Shown: positions 46,166-57,117 of the stretch, piece after piece
How the letters are laid out: each line of letters starts with the position of its first letter
How positions within the stretch are numbered: position 1 is the first letter of the stretch
Source of the DNA: Euonymus europaeus
Taxonomy: Eukaryota; Streptophyta; Magnoliopsida; Celastrales; Celastraceae
Direction: 5' to 3'
DNA length: 64,000 nucleotides
NCBI GenBank assembly: GCA_963580455.1
Contig: OY756958.1
Span: forward strand, 17,000,501-17,064,500
Made by a program: the position numbers and the translations under genes
The notes under the pieces: model-generated
The model's input: only the letters and a program-made list of their open reading frames with translations
What the model was told of the DNA's origin: nothing
Database searches by the model: none

Positions 46166-46760
46166 TTATAGGGGGACTGGCTGCGGGAGGTGAGAATACT
46201 TCCGCTGGAAGAGTGTACGACCGACTTGGTAAAGAGATTGCTAAGAGCAAGAAAGCAAGAAGAGAGGAGGAGCATATCGTCTTCTCGGAAAAGGATGAGG
46301 AAGGCATACAGTATCCACATTATGATGCCTTGGTGGTCCAAGCCGTCATAGCAAATTTTACCGTACTAAAAATTCTTGTGGATAATGGCAGTGCAGCAGA
46401 CATATTATTTTACCATGCCTTCAAGGCAATGAAGATATCTGAGGATAGGTTAAGGCCTGCAACAAAGCCTCTCTATAGGTTCACTGGGCAATCTGTCGTG
46501 CCAAAGGGAGTTATTAACCTCCCAGTCATACTGGAAACTTACCCCCGAACCACAATATAGATGGTGGATCTACTTGTTGTAGATATCCGAGCCCCTTACA
46601 ACGGCATCATAAGAAGGTCATTGCTTCACCGGATTGGAGCGGTGGTATCTACCTATTGTTTAAAAATGAAATTCCACACAGGCCGTGGAATTGGAGAGGT
46701 TGTAGGTAACCAACAACTGGCCAGAGACGTCTATTTTACCGATCTTAAAGATAAGAAAAA
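46162..46760 (+). pseudogene. pol: T2 protease
   Basis: VDNGSAADILFYHAFKAMKI (46378-46437) is the active site, with DNG as in other Tat proteases. Its C-terminal half (YNGIIRRSLLHRIGAVVSTY) lies past a TAG at 46558-46560, in the same frame; an expected CAG glutamine there has become a stop. The ORF from 46561 carries on into RT. Confidence 0.87.
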
Positions 46761-47832
46761 AGGCAAACTTCTTATGGCCAATTTGGATATCCGTTCCGAT
46801 GATAAGATGCTCAAGCCTACACCAGTTGAGGATTTGGTACCCGTCCCAGTTGAGGAGGGCACGAACATAAATTTTTATGTCGACTCACAACTGGAGAGTG
46901 TTTTGTCGAAACAGATAACCACCCTATTACTTAAAAATGTGAAATTTTTTGCATGGAGTGCGGATGAAATGTCGGGAATTAGTCATGATACTATCCAACA
47001 TAAGTTGAGTATCCGGGCCAGTGCAAAGCCAGTAAAGCAAAAGCGACAAAATTTCTCCATGGATAGGCAGGAAGCCATAAAAGACGACGTACGAAAGTTA
47101 GTTGAGGCTGACTTCATAAGGGAGGTTCGTTATCCAGAGTGGTTGGCCAATGTCGTGATGGTGCGGAAAGCCAATGGTAAATGGATGATGTGCGATGACT
47201 TTACCGACCTGAACAAAGCTTGTCCCAAGGATAGTTATCCGCTCCCAAAGATAGACCAATTGGTTGATGCAACATCTGGCCATCAGTTGCTCAGTTTCCT
47301 TGATGCTTACTCCGATTATCATCAGATAAGGATGGACCCGGAAGATGAGGAAGCAACATCCTTCATAACCCCGGAGAGGACATACTTTTACAAAGTAATG
47401 CCTTTTGGGCTAAAAAATGCCGGAGCAACCTATCAGTGCTTGGTAAATCATGTTTTCTCAGATCAGATAGGGAAGTCTATCGAGGCATACGTGGATGACA
47501 TGGTGATCAAAAGTAAAGTAGCAACGGACCATCCCGACGATTTGGAGAGGGTTTTTTCAACTCTTAATAAATTCAGAATGAAACTTAACCCAGATAAATG
47601 CGCCTTTGGAGTGGCTTCAGGAAAATTCCTTGGATTTTTAGTCACCAGCAGAGGAATTGAAGTCAACCTAGAAAAGGTTGAGGCTATTATCAACATGGAA
47701 TCACCCCGGAGTGTAAAAGACCTTCAAAGGCTAACTGGACGAGCCGCTTCGCTTGGAAGGTTCCTTGCTAGGTCTGGTGACCGGTGCAGACCTTTATTTC
47801 TGGCATTAAAGAAATCGAGAGAATTTCATTAG
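46761..47832 (+). CDS. pol: T2 reverse transcriptase domain (open)
   Basis: An unbroken frame covers the whole RT. EWLANVVMVRKANGKWMMC and DDFTDLNKACPKDSYPLPKI are fingers. LLSFLDAYSDYHQIRMDPED is palm A. VMPFGLKNAGATYQ is palm B, and the catalytic YVDDMVIKSK lies at about 47488-47517. FLGFLVTSRGIEVN and the connection LQRLTGRAASLGRF follow. The DAYSDY motif replaces the more usual DAYSGY. All metal-binding aspartates are present. RT would copy element RNA into cDNA in the particle. The frame ends at a TAG at 47830 where a tryptophan codon is expected. Confidence 0.92.
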
Positions 47833-48324
47833 ACAGAGGAATGTCAGAAGTCTTTCGAAAATTTGAAAGACTACCTAGCACAACCTTCACTCCTCACTTG
47901 TCCGAAAGAGGGAGAAACACTTTTCTTGTACCTAGCCATTTCACAACATGCCGTCAATGCCGTACTGATATGGGAAGAAGATAAGGTACAAAGTCCTGTC
48001 TACTACACCAGCAAGGTCATGTTAGATGCTGAGACCATGTATTCCCATACCGAAAAATTAGCGTTAGCACTTATTGTTGCGACTCGAAAACTCAGACCGT
48101 ACTTCAAGGCCCACACCATAGTGGTTTTGGCGGATCAACCACTCAAGAGTGTACTACAGAAGCCAGATGTATCTGGCAGACTTATAAAATGGTCTATCGA
48201 GTTGGGTGAATTCGACATTCAATTCAAACCACGTCAGGCCATAAAAGAGCAAGCCTTGGCTGACTTCATTGTCAAATGCTGTAATCTGACCAATGGGCAA
48301 GATCCCATACCAGCCCATGAATAG
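47833..48324 (+). pseudogene. pol: T2 first RNase H domain
   Basis: The frame continues past the TAG with ECQKSFENLKDYLAQPSLLT, VYYTSKVMLDAETMYSHTEK, and RLIKWSIELGEFDIQFKPRQ. This domain degrades the RNA strand of the hybrid. It ends at TAG-TGA (48322-48327), both probably changed from tryptophan codons. Confidence 0.88.
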
Positions 48325-48327
48325 TGA

Positions 48328-48918
48328 GAGTTGTTTGTAGATGGATCTTCAAACAAAGATGGAAGCGGTGTAGGGATTTTACTCATTGGCCCCGGGGACA
48401 TATATGTAGAACATGCACTACATTTCAAATTTAAAGCATCCAACAATGAAGCTGAGTACGAAGTTCTCTTGGCGGGACTAAGGATGGCACGGGAGCTGGA
48501 GGTTAAAAATTTGATTATTAACAGTGATTCTCAGCTCGTTACGAAGCAGATAAAAGGAGAATATGAGGTAAGAGGCCTAAATATGCTTAAGTATCTTGCT
48601 ATGGCAAGAACGTTGATAGTTGAGATCCCCAAAGTGGAAATAAAGCAGATACCACGGGAGCAGAATGCTAAGGCTGATATTCTAGCCAGATTAGCATCAT
48701 CGCACACAACAAAAGTCCTTACCGCGGTAAAGACCGAGATTCTTCCTCAGCGAAGTATCGATGTTGCTACTATCATAGCAAAGGTAGATTCTGAGCCGAG
48801 CTCGATGGATCCAATTCGGGAATACCTAGAGAAGGGAACCATGCTGGAAGATCAAAATGGCAAAAAGTCTAAGAAAGAGAGCAGCCAGGTATACAATTCT
48901 ACAGGGAGAATTGTGTAG
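48328..48918 (+). pseudogene. pol: T2 second (archaeal-type) RNase H
   Basis: ELFVDGSSNKDGSGVGILLI, SNNEAEYEVLLAGLRMAREL, INSDSQLVTKQIKGEYEV and IPREQNAKADILARLASS keep the catalytic D-E-D-D pattern. This additional RNase H between the first one and integrase is the diagnostic trait of the Tat lineage. It is in frame with the preceding domain once the two stops are ignored. A frameshift follows near 48900. Confidence 0.9.
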
Positions 48919-49994
48919 AAGATCTTTTACGCTACTCTACTTAAATTGTCTACGACCAAGAAAGGCTAAGTATGCTCTTAGAGAGGTCCACAAAGGGATC
49001 TGTGGAAGTCACATTGGTGCACAGTCTCTCAGCTATAAGGTGCTTCGGTGTGGATATTATTGGCCCACAATGGTGAAGGAGGCAAAGGACCAGGTACAAA
49101 AATGTGACAAATGTCAAAGGCACTCAAATGTTCCTAGGGCGCCATCTACCGATATGATCCCGATCCAGAATCCATGCCCCTTTGCTCAGTGGGGAATGGA
49201 CCTCCTAGGACCATTTGTGCAGACGGTGGGACAAAGAAGAAATCTAATAGTGGCGGTCAACTACTTCACCAAATGGATTGAAGTCGAACCATTAGCAGCC
49301 ATCTCGTAGCAGAAGGTGATTGATTTCATTTGGCGAACACTAGTATGACGGTATAGACTACCCAGGCATTCGTAGTGGACAATGGCAGACAATTCGTCGA
49401 GAGAAGAATGTAGAAATTTTGTGAAGAACTTAAAATTAATCTAAGGATCACCTCTGTAGCACACCCGCAAGCAAATGGCCAAGCGGAAGTGACTAACTGA
49501 ACCATCTTGGAAGGAATAAAAACCAGGCTGGATGGGGCTAAAGGAAAATGGGTGGATGAGTTACCCTCAATTTTATGGTCATATCGTACCACTCCAAGAA
49601 CATCAACTGGCAAGACACCATTCTCACTAACCTTTAGTACAGAGGCAGTGATTCCTGTAGAGATTGGTATTCCTTTCCCAAGGATCACCAATTACATCGA
49701 GCCGGGGAATAGTGAGATGCTCCTCGACAATTTGGATCTTTTAGAAGAAACAAGCAGCGAACGGCCCGATACTATAATAGACGGGTAAAAGAGAGGAAAT
49801 TCTCAATTAGGGATCTGGTTCTAAGAAAGGTTATAGCAACCGGGAAGCATCCTAGTAAATTTGGAGAAAACTGGGAAGGTCAATATCGGATTATCAAAAT
49901 CCTAAGGAATGGTACCTATAAGATTGAAGACCCAGACAAACCGGGAGAGATGAGACCCTGGAATGTAGAAACCCTCAAATGCTATTATGTGTAA
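48857..49994 (+). pseudogene. pol: T2 integrase
   Basis: The HHCC zinc-binding region (VHKGICGSHIG ... CDKCQRH) lies at about 48985-49125. The catalytic core carries D in GMDLLGPF (near 49200), D in VDNGRQF (near 49376) and the QANGQAEV region (near 49470). Stops interrupt it at 49307 and in two CGA-to-TGA positions. WSYRTTPRTSTGKTPFSL and the C-terminal GENWEGQYRIIKILRNGTYK follow after one more frameshift, ending at the natural stop at 49992-49994. No chromodomain is present. Confidence 0.9.
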
Positions 49995-50538
49995 TGTTTT
50001 TAGAAATTATGATTTCAGTAGGATTTGTTTTGAGTAGTTTCAATTTTAAGGAATAAAGCATTGGCTATAAAGCATTTTCCAGTATGATAAAATTTGCATC
50101 TCATAAATTGAGAATGCTACGAGATGCCTCTATCCGACCTAATGGTCAAGTTACCGGACAAGCAAATTATAATGATTACCGCAATTCAAGCGCTGAAACA
50201 CCCAAAAGAGGCAAAAATCGGCCAACGTACACTCTCTAAAACTTTAACATAAGTTATAGAGTCGACCAGCCCAACAAAAACTGATTTTATATCACAGCTA
50301 AATTGGGATATAACAACAAATAGTCATATCTGGACTAGCTAAGCATGCAAGGAATAAAAGAAAAGAAGACATAATAAAAGCATTAAAATTGTTCAACAAA
50401 TAACAACTATCTTTTGAAAAGATAGGAATTGAAAATATCATCCCGACACGGGAAGCAACTTGAAAAATTGAGGCTATTAAAAAGTGATTGCTATGCCTCA
50501 GCATGGTCTTCATCTGGATGGGTTTGCTGCTCAGGATC
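49995..50538 (+). other. T2 3' untranslated region
   Basis: AT-rich sequence between the pol stop and the end of the antisense ORF. No gene was seen. Confidence 0.6.
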
Positions 50539-51895
50539 TCATGGAGCCGCCTCGGTACCGACTAAGTCGGCCATGAAAGATGCAGCGGGTTTCGGAGCGC
50601 GATCTTCTTGCTGAAGGATAGAAGGGGAGTTTGAATGGATCGGATCTGTTGAAATTACTTCTGCAACAGAAGTTTCTTCCTCATCATCTTCACCGAGCTC
50701 CGTCCCGGACACGTTTTCAATAATCCTCTTCCGGTTCTCCTCAGCAAGACGGCATTCTTCATAGATCTCCTCTTTTTTCTTAACCAAGTCGTCCGCCCCG
50801 ACAAGCTTGGGAAAAATAGGGTTTAGGATAGACACATCCATGCCGGCATCAATAAGAGCCCTTCTAGCCATCTTGATGCCGCCCCGGAGACCGAAGTAAC
50901 CTTCTTGGCGCCGGCCTAAGGCGAATTCCTCTGATTTCTTAAAGTCCTCCACGCCGGTCAGACGACCCACCTGGTAAGAAGACTCCACCTCGGTACGGAG
51001 TCTCTCCTCAAAACCAGCCTTGCTGGCTTTGAGTTCCTCTTCCATTTGGGTCTTCTCGCCTTTATATTTGGTGACGTGAGAAGCAGCAACAGACAAATCC
51101 TTCATTAAGCGTGCCATCTCGGACTTGAGCCGCTCAACCTCCTCCTTGGACTTGAGCCGCTCCAGGGCGGCGGACTCGTTATGGGCCATGGATGCAATAC
51201 CCCCCGGGAGGGTTGCCGGCAGTAAGCTGCAAAAACAAGAAAAATACTTAAGTACAAAAAAAAAATAGAGAGAGTGAAGGAAGGTTTTGTTACCTTCATG
51301 ACTTGGACATTGAGCTTCCCTATCCGGTCCGTCAAGGGCATGTCCTCGTACCTTTTTTAATCAGTGGAGGTCGGGATCCGGGACACCATCCTGGACGCGA
51401 CCGCAGGATGACTGACGGTGTCTGACACCAAAACCCCAAAGTCGGGGCGGTGCGGCTCTAAATCAGCAGATGTTATATTCCCTAGGGGAGGAACATCAAC
51501 TCGGAGCGGATTGATGGGGAGCCCGGACTGAGCTGCTGTTCGTACAGTCCTTGTTGTACTTCCTCCCATAGGAGCCTCAAGTGCGGCCAGGGCTGCAGTG
51601 GTTTCCCCGGTTAAATTCCGCCTCGACCGCTTGAGAGGAGGAAGTGGTCCAATTGCTTCCCAGGCTGAGATATTCTTCTTCTTTTGTGGCCTTTTCTTGG
51701 ATGGGCCGGCCCCCTCTGCATGTGGTTGGATCATAGCCAGGTATTCATCCATGCTTGATAAATCTGGTAAGAAAAATTAGACCTTAATAAAAAAATAAAT
51801 AAATAAAATGGCAAGAAGAAGAAAATGACAACTATCCCGGACCAACCTCTCTGGGCAATGTCCGAGGCGAAGGCCCTCGAGTAGTTACTTTCCTA
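50539..51895 (-). CDS. Antisense ORF (aORF) of T2, three exons, coiled coil
   Basis: Reading right to left: a 5'-truncated exon (51895-51847), a GT-AG intron (51846-51764), exon 2 (51763-51294), a second GT-AG intron of 67 nt (51293-51227) and exon 3 (51226-50539). Splicing of the second intron keeps the frame from NVQVMK into LTAGNPPGGIASMAHNES. Exon 2 contains one TAA at 51357-51359. Exon 2 is basic/proline-rich (SKKRPQKKK). Exon 3 is a long charged coiled coil (residues such as ERLKSKEEVERLKSEMARLM), then an acidic end. Tat elements such as RIRE2 and Grande carry extra antisense ORFs here; their function is unknown. It is not a host gene by position. Confidence 0.72.
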
Positions 51896-53228
51896 AATTG
51901 CATTCTGGATCATTCATTCCTACTATCAGCTGCACCAGTGATAGCTCGTTTAAATATATATACCTTATTTAGGAACTTATCTTTTGACCATCCAAGCCAT
52001 CTCTTCTACTGTTTTATAGACAATATTGGCCCTTCTTGGCTTGATCTTTCTATCACAACTTTGAATATGGATGAGCCTAAAATAAAAGAAATCTAGGGAA
52101 GTTTCTGGATATGCAGGAACCTTCACCTTGGTTTGACCTTAAGTCATCCTTGTAATCCAACTTGTGCCACTAAAGCCTCTTCTCGTAAATCTCCTAGTCC
52201 TGCCATCGATATCAGTGATACCTCAGATTCAGAAAATAGTAGTGAGAACCAATTTTTGGACTCTTCCATCCACTTTTCAAGAGATGGCCCAATTGATGCA
52301 CCTCTAGGTGCTTCCAAATTTGTCTCCCCTTTCACTCCACTTCGCACTATGAAGAAAGAAAAAATTATCTCCTTTGCACAAGCTTTATTAAGTTGACCCA
52401 TGTCCTTTTTTTCTTCGAAGCCAAGTCCAATATCCCACGTATAATATATCTTAATGATAGCTTTACATCTTGGAATTGAATCTGACTCTCTAAATCATGC
52501 AGGCTTTTGGTAGCAACGTTCCCTTTAAGATTTTGGATGCTGTAAATTTGGAAGACTTTGATGATCCCCCGAGTGACCTCAACCTTGATTTCCTGACAAC
52601 CGCCATTGCCAAAAAATGCCTAAAGGACCACCATTCGAAGCTGATATCCATACTGCTATACTATATCTTCAAGAAAAATTGGTTGTGGACCTGTCAAACC
52701 TGACTGCTGACATATCCAGCCAGTGTATGTCTGCTGTCAAGATATTGCTGCGTAATCCCACTCTCTCTTCTCCATTAAGAGACCAACTTCTGCGTCTTGA
52801 ATCATAACTACCCATCATGATCTCCTTTTTTTTCAGCGATTCACTGATGAACGTGCAATCTTTTCTGCCAAGTGTAATGACTTTTCAAACTTAATGACCA
52901 GACCAAAAAAGCTGGCATTGAACGTTCTAGAACTAAAGATATTAAATTGTGCCAAGCCATCCTCGATCATCAAGACCGTATCGCTAAGCTATACAAGAAG
53001 ATTGAAGACATGAAGGAGAAATCTTTTGATCTGAAGAAACAAATTGATGTTTTATCTGTCGCTCATTCTAAAGAAACAGCACAACTGAAGCTAATGGGGA
53101 CAGAGATCAAAAACTATTATGACACAGTTCTTTGTAGCAACCTTGAGCAACAACAACAACACCAGAAGCTGGCCCTGCTGTCTAAACATTGGCAAGTTGT
53201 GAACAAATTAGATTTTCCTACTCTTTGA
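51896..53228 (+). CDS. Antisense ORF of T4, multi-exon, 5'-truncated
   Basis: Relative to T4 (minus) this gene lies in antisense, between pol and the missing 3' LTR. A serine/acidic exon (52133-52396; ISDTSDSENSSENQFLDSS) is followed by a likely acceptor TCATGCAG at 52494-52501. Next comes an exon with AFGSNVPFKILDAVNLEDFD (52502 on, frameshift near 52615), then LVVDLSNLTADISSQCMSAV. After another acceptor (TTTTTTTCAG, about 52838) a coiled coil follows: RIAKLYKKIEDMKEKSFDLK and ALLSKHWQVVNKLDFPTL, ending at the TGA at 53226-53228. Exon borders are inferred from splice signals. It is of the same kind as the T2 aORF but not obviously similar in sequence. Confidence 0.6.
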
Positions 53229-53440
53229 CATCTTTCTTGGGTTTTTCGATGACTGTTATTTGAATAGCTTTGAGACCGTACGTCAGTTTTTTATTTTGTT
53301 AACTATCTGAACATGCAGGCTGTGTTTCGGCCTTTTATTTAATAACTTATCTTTGATAATTGCATTGCCATTTTCTTACTGCTAGACAAGTTATTGGGCC
53401 ATGCATTGGCCTAATTACATGTTTTTCTGAATAGAAGGAT
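53229..53440 (-). other. T4 region between pol and antisense ORF
   Basis: Non-coding on both strands. The end of integrase (LRGNAY- and LSSLDGQPHKKFINGKFLKE-type sequence) falls just to the right, near 53450-53560. Confidence 0.5.
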
Positions 53441-54289
53441 TCCTTTCCCAAATAGTGGGAAAGTATTCTTTAAGGAACTTGCCATTAATAAACTTTTTGT
53501 GAGGTTGTCCATCTAAGCTGCTGAGCTAATAAGCATTCCCTCTCAAGACTTTATGAATCTTGAAGGGTCCCTCTTAATTGGGGGACCACTTGCCCAATTC
53601 ACGATCCTTAGACCCTAGAGGTAATATGACTTTCCAAACAAGTTGTTCTTCAAAAAAGACCTTCTTCTTAGTTCTTTTATTCTATGCTTTGGCTATTTTC
53701 TTTTTCATCTAGCTATTCCAGCTCCATCATCATCGCCTCGAAGTACTCTTCCATAATCAAACCGTGTTGTCTTGCACTCTCAGCGATGGAACTGCCACTT
53801 CTATTGGAAGCATAGCGTCATGCCCATAAGTTAGACTGAATGGACTCATCTAATCAGCCAACGCATCTTGATTCCTGCTTGGTGAGCTCCACACAATCCT
53901 TCATGAACCTGCCTCAATATTTATATACTGTCTACAAAATTTGGGCACCATAAAAGCAAACCGTCATACCCTTTTCTGTTGCATTCTCCTTCGATCAGTA
54001 CGTAGTGTTGAGCTTGCATTCTGATTGTTGTAGGTGTCTTAAGATTCAGATTCTTTAAATACTCCACAATTGGTTGCCTCCAATCAGCTGCCAAATTTTC
54101 AATGTTCAAAACTTCTACTAGCATACCCTTTTCTTTGATCTATTGCTGTTGGCATATTTCTACAAGAATAATCTTGTGCGTCAGATTTGCAGAAATTTGC
54201 AACCCTGAAGAAGTCTGAGCTAATTCGTTGACCTCCTAATTTTCTTCTCTTGGTAGATAACTAAGTGTGGCTTCCTCAAACTTAGCTAT
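53441..54289 (-). pseudogene. pol: T4 integrase fragments
   Basis: The 54124-53921 ORF contains NLAADWRQPIVEYLKNLNLK, the lead-in to integrase. VHEGLCGAHQAG is the zinc-binding region. The core is mostly missing. Near 53620-53450, VILPLGSKDRELGKWSPN and EGPFKIHKVLRGNAY mark the C-terminal domain. About 1 kb was lost between these pieces. Confidence 0.8.
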
Positions 54290-54700
54290 CAACTGGACGG
54301 CTACAACGTAATATGGTCCTAGAGTCAGACTGCTGCATTTGTACTCTCTAGTCAGCTGCTTTACTACAAATTGTGAATCTCCCAGCACCTTGACGCCCCT
54401 CGCTCCAAGTTCTTTTAGAATCTCCGGGTTAATAAAAAACCTTCATACTCTACTTGATTGTTGGTGCAGTCAAAATCCAGATTGAACGACAAGGTGGATT
54501 TGGTACCCCAAGTGACTTGATTACTATTCCTACTCTAGCAGCACTATTTGTGCCTGAGTCGTCGAACTTAAGTACCCAAGGGTTTTGGTCTGAAAAATAG
54601 ATGGGCGACCACTCCTCTTCTTCTTTCTGGAACTCCAATGATTGATGGTCTGCAAGAAATTCTACTAATGCGTGTCCTTTAACTGCTTTTCGCGGCCTCC
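54290..54700 (-). pseudogene. pol: T4 second (archaeal-type) RNase H
   Basis: WVLKFDDSGTNSAARVGIVI (54578-54519) is the start of the extra RNase H of Tat elements. The catalytic DG is changed to DDSG. Further motifs toward 54290 are frameshifted. Confidence 0.75.
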
Positions 54701-55148
54701 ATATAAGGGTAAATTATGTCAAGGTCGGTGACCATTTCCCTACTCCACCAGTAATGATTGGTTTGGATAACATATATTTTAATAAATCAAATTTTGAAAT
54801 AACATGTACCTTTACTCTGATGAGATAGTGCATGAGTTTCATACAAGCAAAGTATAGAGCCAAACATAATTTTTCTATTGCAGTATATTTAACCTCAGTT
54901 TCATTCAAGACCCGGCTCAAGTAATAAATGGCCTACTCATGTTGTTGGTCGTTGTCTTGTGCCAGTAAGCAACCTAAGGAATCATGAGAGGCTGAGAGAT
55001 AAAGCTTCAGTGATCTTCCATGAAGTAGAGGTGCCAATACAGGTGAATTGCATAAATATGCTTTGATATTCTTGAAGGACTCTTCATGTCTTGGCTTCCA
55101 TTTGAATTCTGCTTCATTCTTAAGCTTTTGCAAGTTCGAGAACTCTTT
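54701..55148 (-). pseudogene. pol: T4 first RNase H
   Basis: KPRHEESFKNIKAYLCNSPV, LKLYLSASHDSLGCLLAQDN, then past a stop (TAG near 54931) VLNETEVKYTAIEKLCLALY and HVISKFDLLKYMLSKPIITG. The domain follows the second copy of the duplicated RT. Confidence 0.85.
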
Positions 55149-55965
55149 TATTTTCCCTGCCATGTTAGATATGAATCGTCTAAGATAGTTTACTTGACCT
55201 AAAAAATGTTGTAGCTCCTTCTTGTTTTTGGGTGTGACTACATCCATAATCGCTCTGGCTTTGTTCTTATCTACTTCCACTCTCCTCTGATGAAACATAC
55301 ATCCAAGGAAGTTTCCTGCCTTCACCCCTAATGCACACTTAAGTGGATTAAGTTTCAGCTGCTGTGATCTCATTCTGTCAAAGCTCTTCTGTAAATGCGC
55401 AATGTGATTAGTAACTTTCCTAGATTTGATAACAATATCTTCTATGTACACCTCCAAGAAGTGTCCGATCATGTCATGGAATATGGCATTCATTGCTCTT
55501 TGGTAATTCGCCCTTGCATTCTTGAGACCGAATAACATGACAACCCATTCGAAGGTTCTCAGAGCCCTAAGACATCTAAATACAGTCTTGGAACTATCTT
55601 TTTTTGCAAGAAAGATCTTGTTGTAGCCGGCATAACCATCAATCATAGACAAAATCTTGTTCTGTGATGCATCAGTTATTGGCATGACATAAACGTTCTT
55701 TGGAGTGGCTGGGTTCAGATCCCTGAAGTCAACACATACTCAGATCTTACCATTCTTCTTGACCACTGGCACAATGTTAGAGAGCCATTTTGAATAGCGT
55801 ACTAGTCGTATGAAGCTAGCTTTGAGCAGCTTATGAATTTCTTTTTTGACTTTGAGCTCCACTTTTACAGACATCCTCCTTGGAGCTTGTTTGATCGCTT
55901 TGCAATCAGTCTTGATTGGAAGTTGGCGTTGTACTAACATTTGGCTTAAACATGGCATCTCATTA
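55149..55965 (-). pseudogene. pol: T4 RT segment, duplicate copy adjoining RNase H
   Basis: An 817-bp near-exact repeat of 55966-56782. It codes RT from MPCLSQMLVQRQLPIKTD through DGYAGYNKIFLAKKDSSKTV and LFGLKNARANYQRAMNAIFH to GQVNYLRRFISNMAGKI. The catalytic box reads YIEDIVIKSR, with E for the first D, so it was dead before the duplication. A TGA in both copies (GKI*VCVDF) is also older than the duplication. Confidence 0.93.
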
Positions 55966-56782
55966 TATTTTCCCTGCCATGTTAGCTATGAATCGTCTAA
56001 GATAGTTTACTTGACCTAAAAAATGTTGTAGCTCCTTCTTGTTTTTGGGTGTGACTACATCCATAATCGCTCTGGCTTTGTTCTTATCTACTTCCACTCT
56101 CCTCTGATGAAACATACATCCAAGGAAGTTTCCTGCCTTCACCCCTAATGCACACTTAAGTGGATTAAGTTTCAGCTGCTGTGATCTCATTCTGTCAAAG
56201 CTCTTCTGTAAATGCGCAATGTGATTAGTAACTTTCCTAGATTTGATAACAATATCTTCTATGTACACCTCCAAGAAGTGTCCGATCATGTCATGGAATA
56301 TGGCATTCATTGCTCTTTGGTAATTCGCCCTTGCATTCTTGAGACCGAATAACATGACAACCCATTCGAAGGTTCTCAGAGCCCTAAGACATCTAAATAC
56401 AGTCTTGGAACTATCTTTTTTTGCAAGAAAGATCTTGTTGTAGCCGGCATAACCATCAATCATAGACAAAATCTTGTTCTGTGATGCATCAGTTATTGGC
56501 ATGACATAAACGTTCTTTGGAGTGGCTGGGTTCAGATCCCTGAAGTCAACACATACTCAGATCTTACCATTCTTCTTGACCAATGGCACAATGTTAGAGA
56601 GCCATTTTGAATAGCGTACTAGTCGTATGAAGCTAGCTTTGAGCAGCTTATGAATTTCTTTTTTGACTTTGAGCTCCACTTTTACAGACATCCTCCTTGG
56701 AGCTTGTTTGATCGCTTTGCAATCAGTCTTGATTGGAAGTTGGCGTTATACTAACTTTTGGCTTAAACATGGCATCTCATTA
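55966..56782 (-). pseudogene. pol: T4 RT segment, copy adjoining protease
   Basis: First RT copy in reading order, continuous with the protease side at 56783. It differs from 55149-55965 at about four positions by eye (for example 55991, 56582). The copy boundary shows a 2-base overlap (TA). Confidence 0.93.
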
Positions 56783-57117
56783 TAATTCCAAGCAAAACAA
56801 TCACGATATTATTTTAAGAGCTTGATTAACTGTACCTTGGTATTGCAGTGCAAGAGCTTGCTGATATAAGTAGGTCGTGGGTTCCCCTGGGTTCCCAAAT
56901 TCACTTCCTCCAAAGGGTCTTCCACCTCTACTTTCAGATCGTCCAACTTAGGTGGTTCTTTCTTTAGATCTTTAGTTTCGATTTCTTTGCCCTCAAATTC
57001 ATCTTCCTTATCTTTGAAGATCATCTCTACTCCATTTTGTTCCCATTCTTGATCTCTGGACAGTCTGTCCAGTGCGGCCTGGACTACCCCCTTCTTTGCT
57101 AGAGAAAAAGGCATCAT
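56783..57117 (-). pseudogene. pol: T4 protease-RT linker
   Basis: The 102-aa ORF is rich in acidic and lysine residues (EMIFKDKEDEFEGKEIETKD) and ends with RPTYISKLLHCNTKVQLIKL, the conserved lead-in to RT of this Tat group. Confidence 0.8.

Larger units (their letters stand above)
43922..51895 (+). mobile_element. T2: Tat-lineage Ty3/gypsy with antisense ORF, 3' truncated
   Basis: LTR, gag, protease, RT, RNase H, second RNase H, integrase and a spliced ORF on the opposite strand are all present in the order known for Tat elements such as RIRE2, Grande and Retand. The 3' LTR is missing: the element stops inside the antisense ORF at about 51895, where T4 begins. Most stops look like single transitions, so this is the youngest-looking gene set here, though not intact. 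Confidence 0.9.

Noticed and set aside
52133..53228. Plus-strand multi-exon ORF as a single-copy host gene
   Set aside because: Its position antisense to T4 just after pol is that of a Tat antisense ORF, and T2 has one at the same place.
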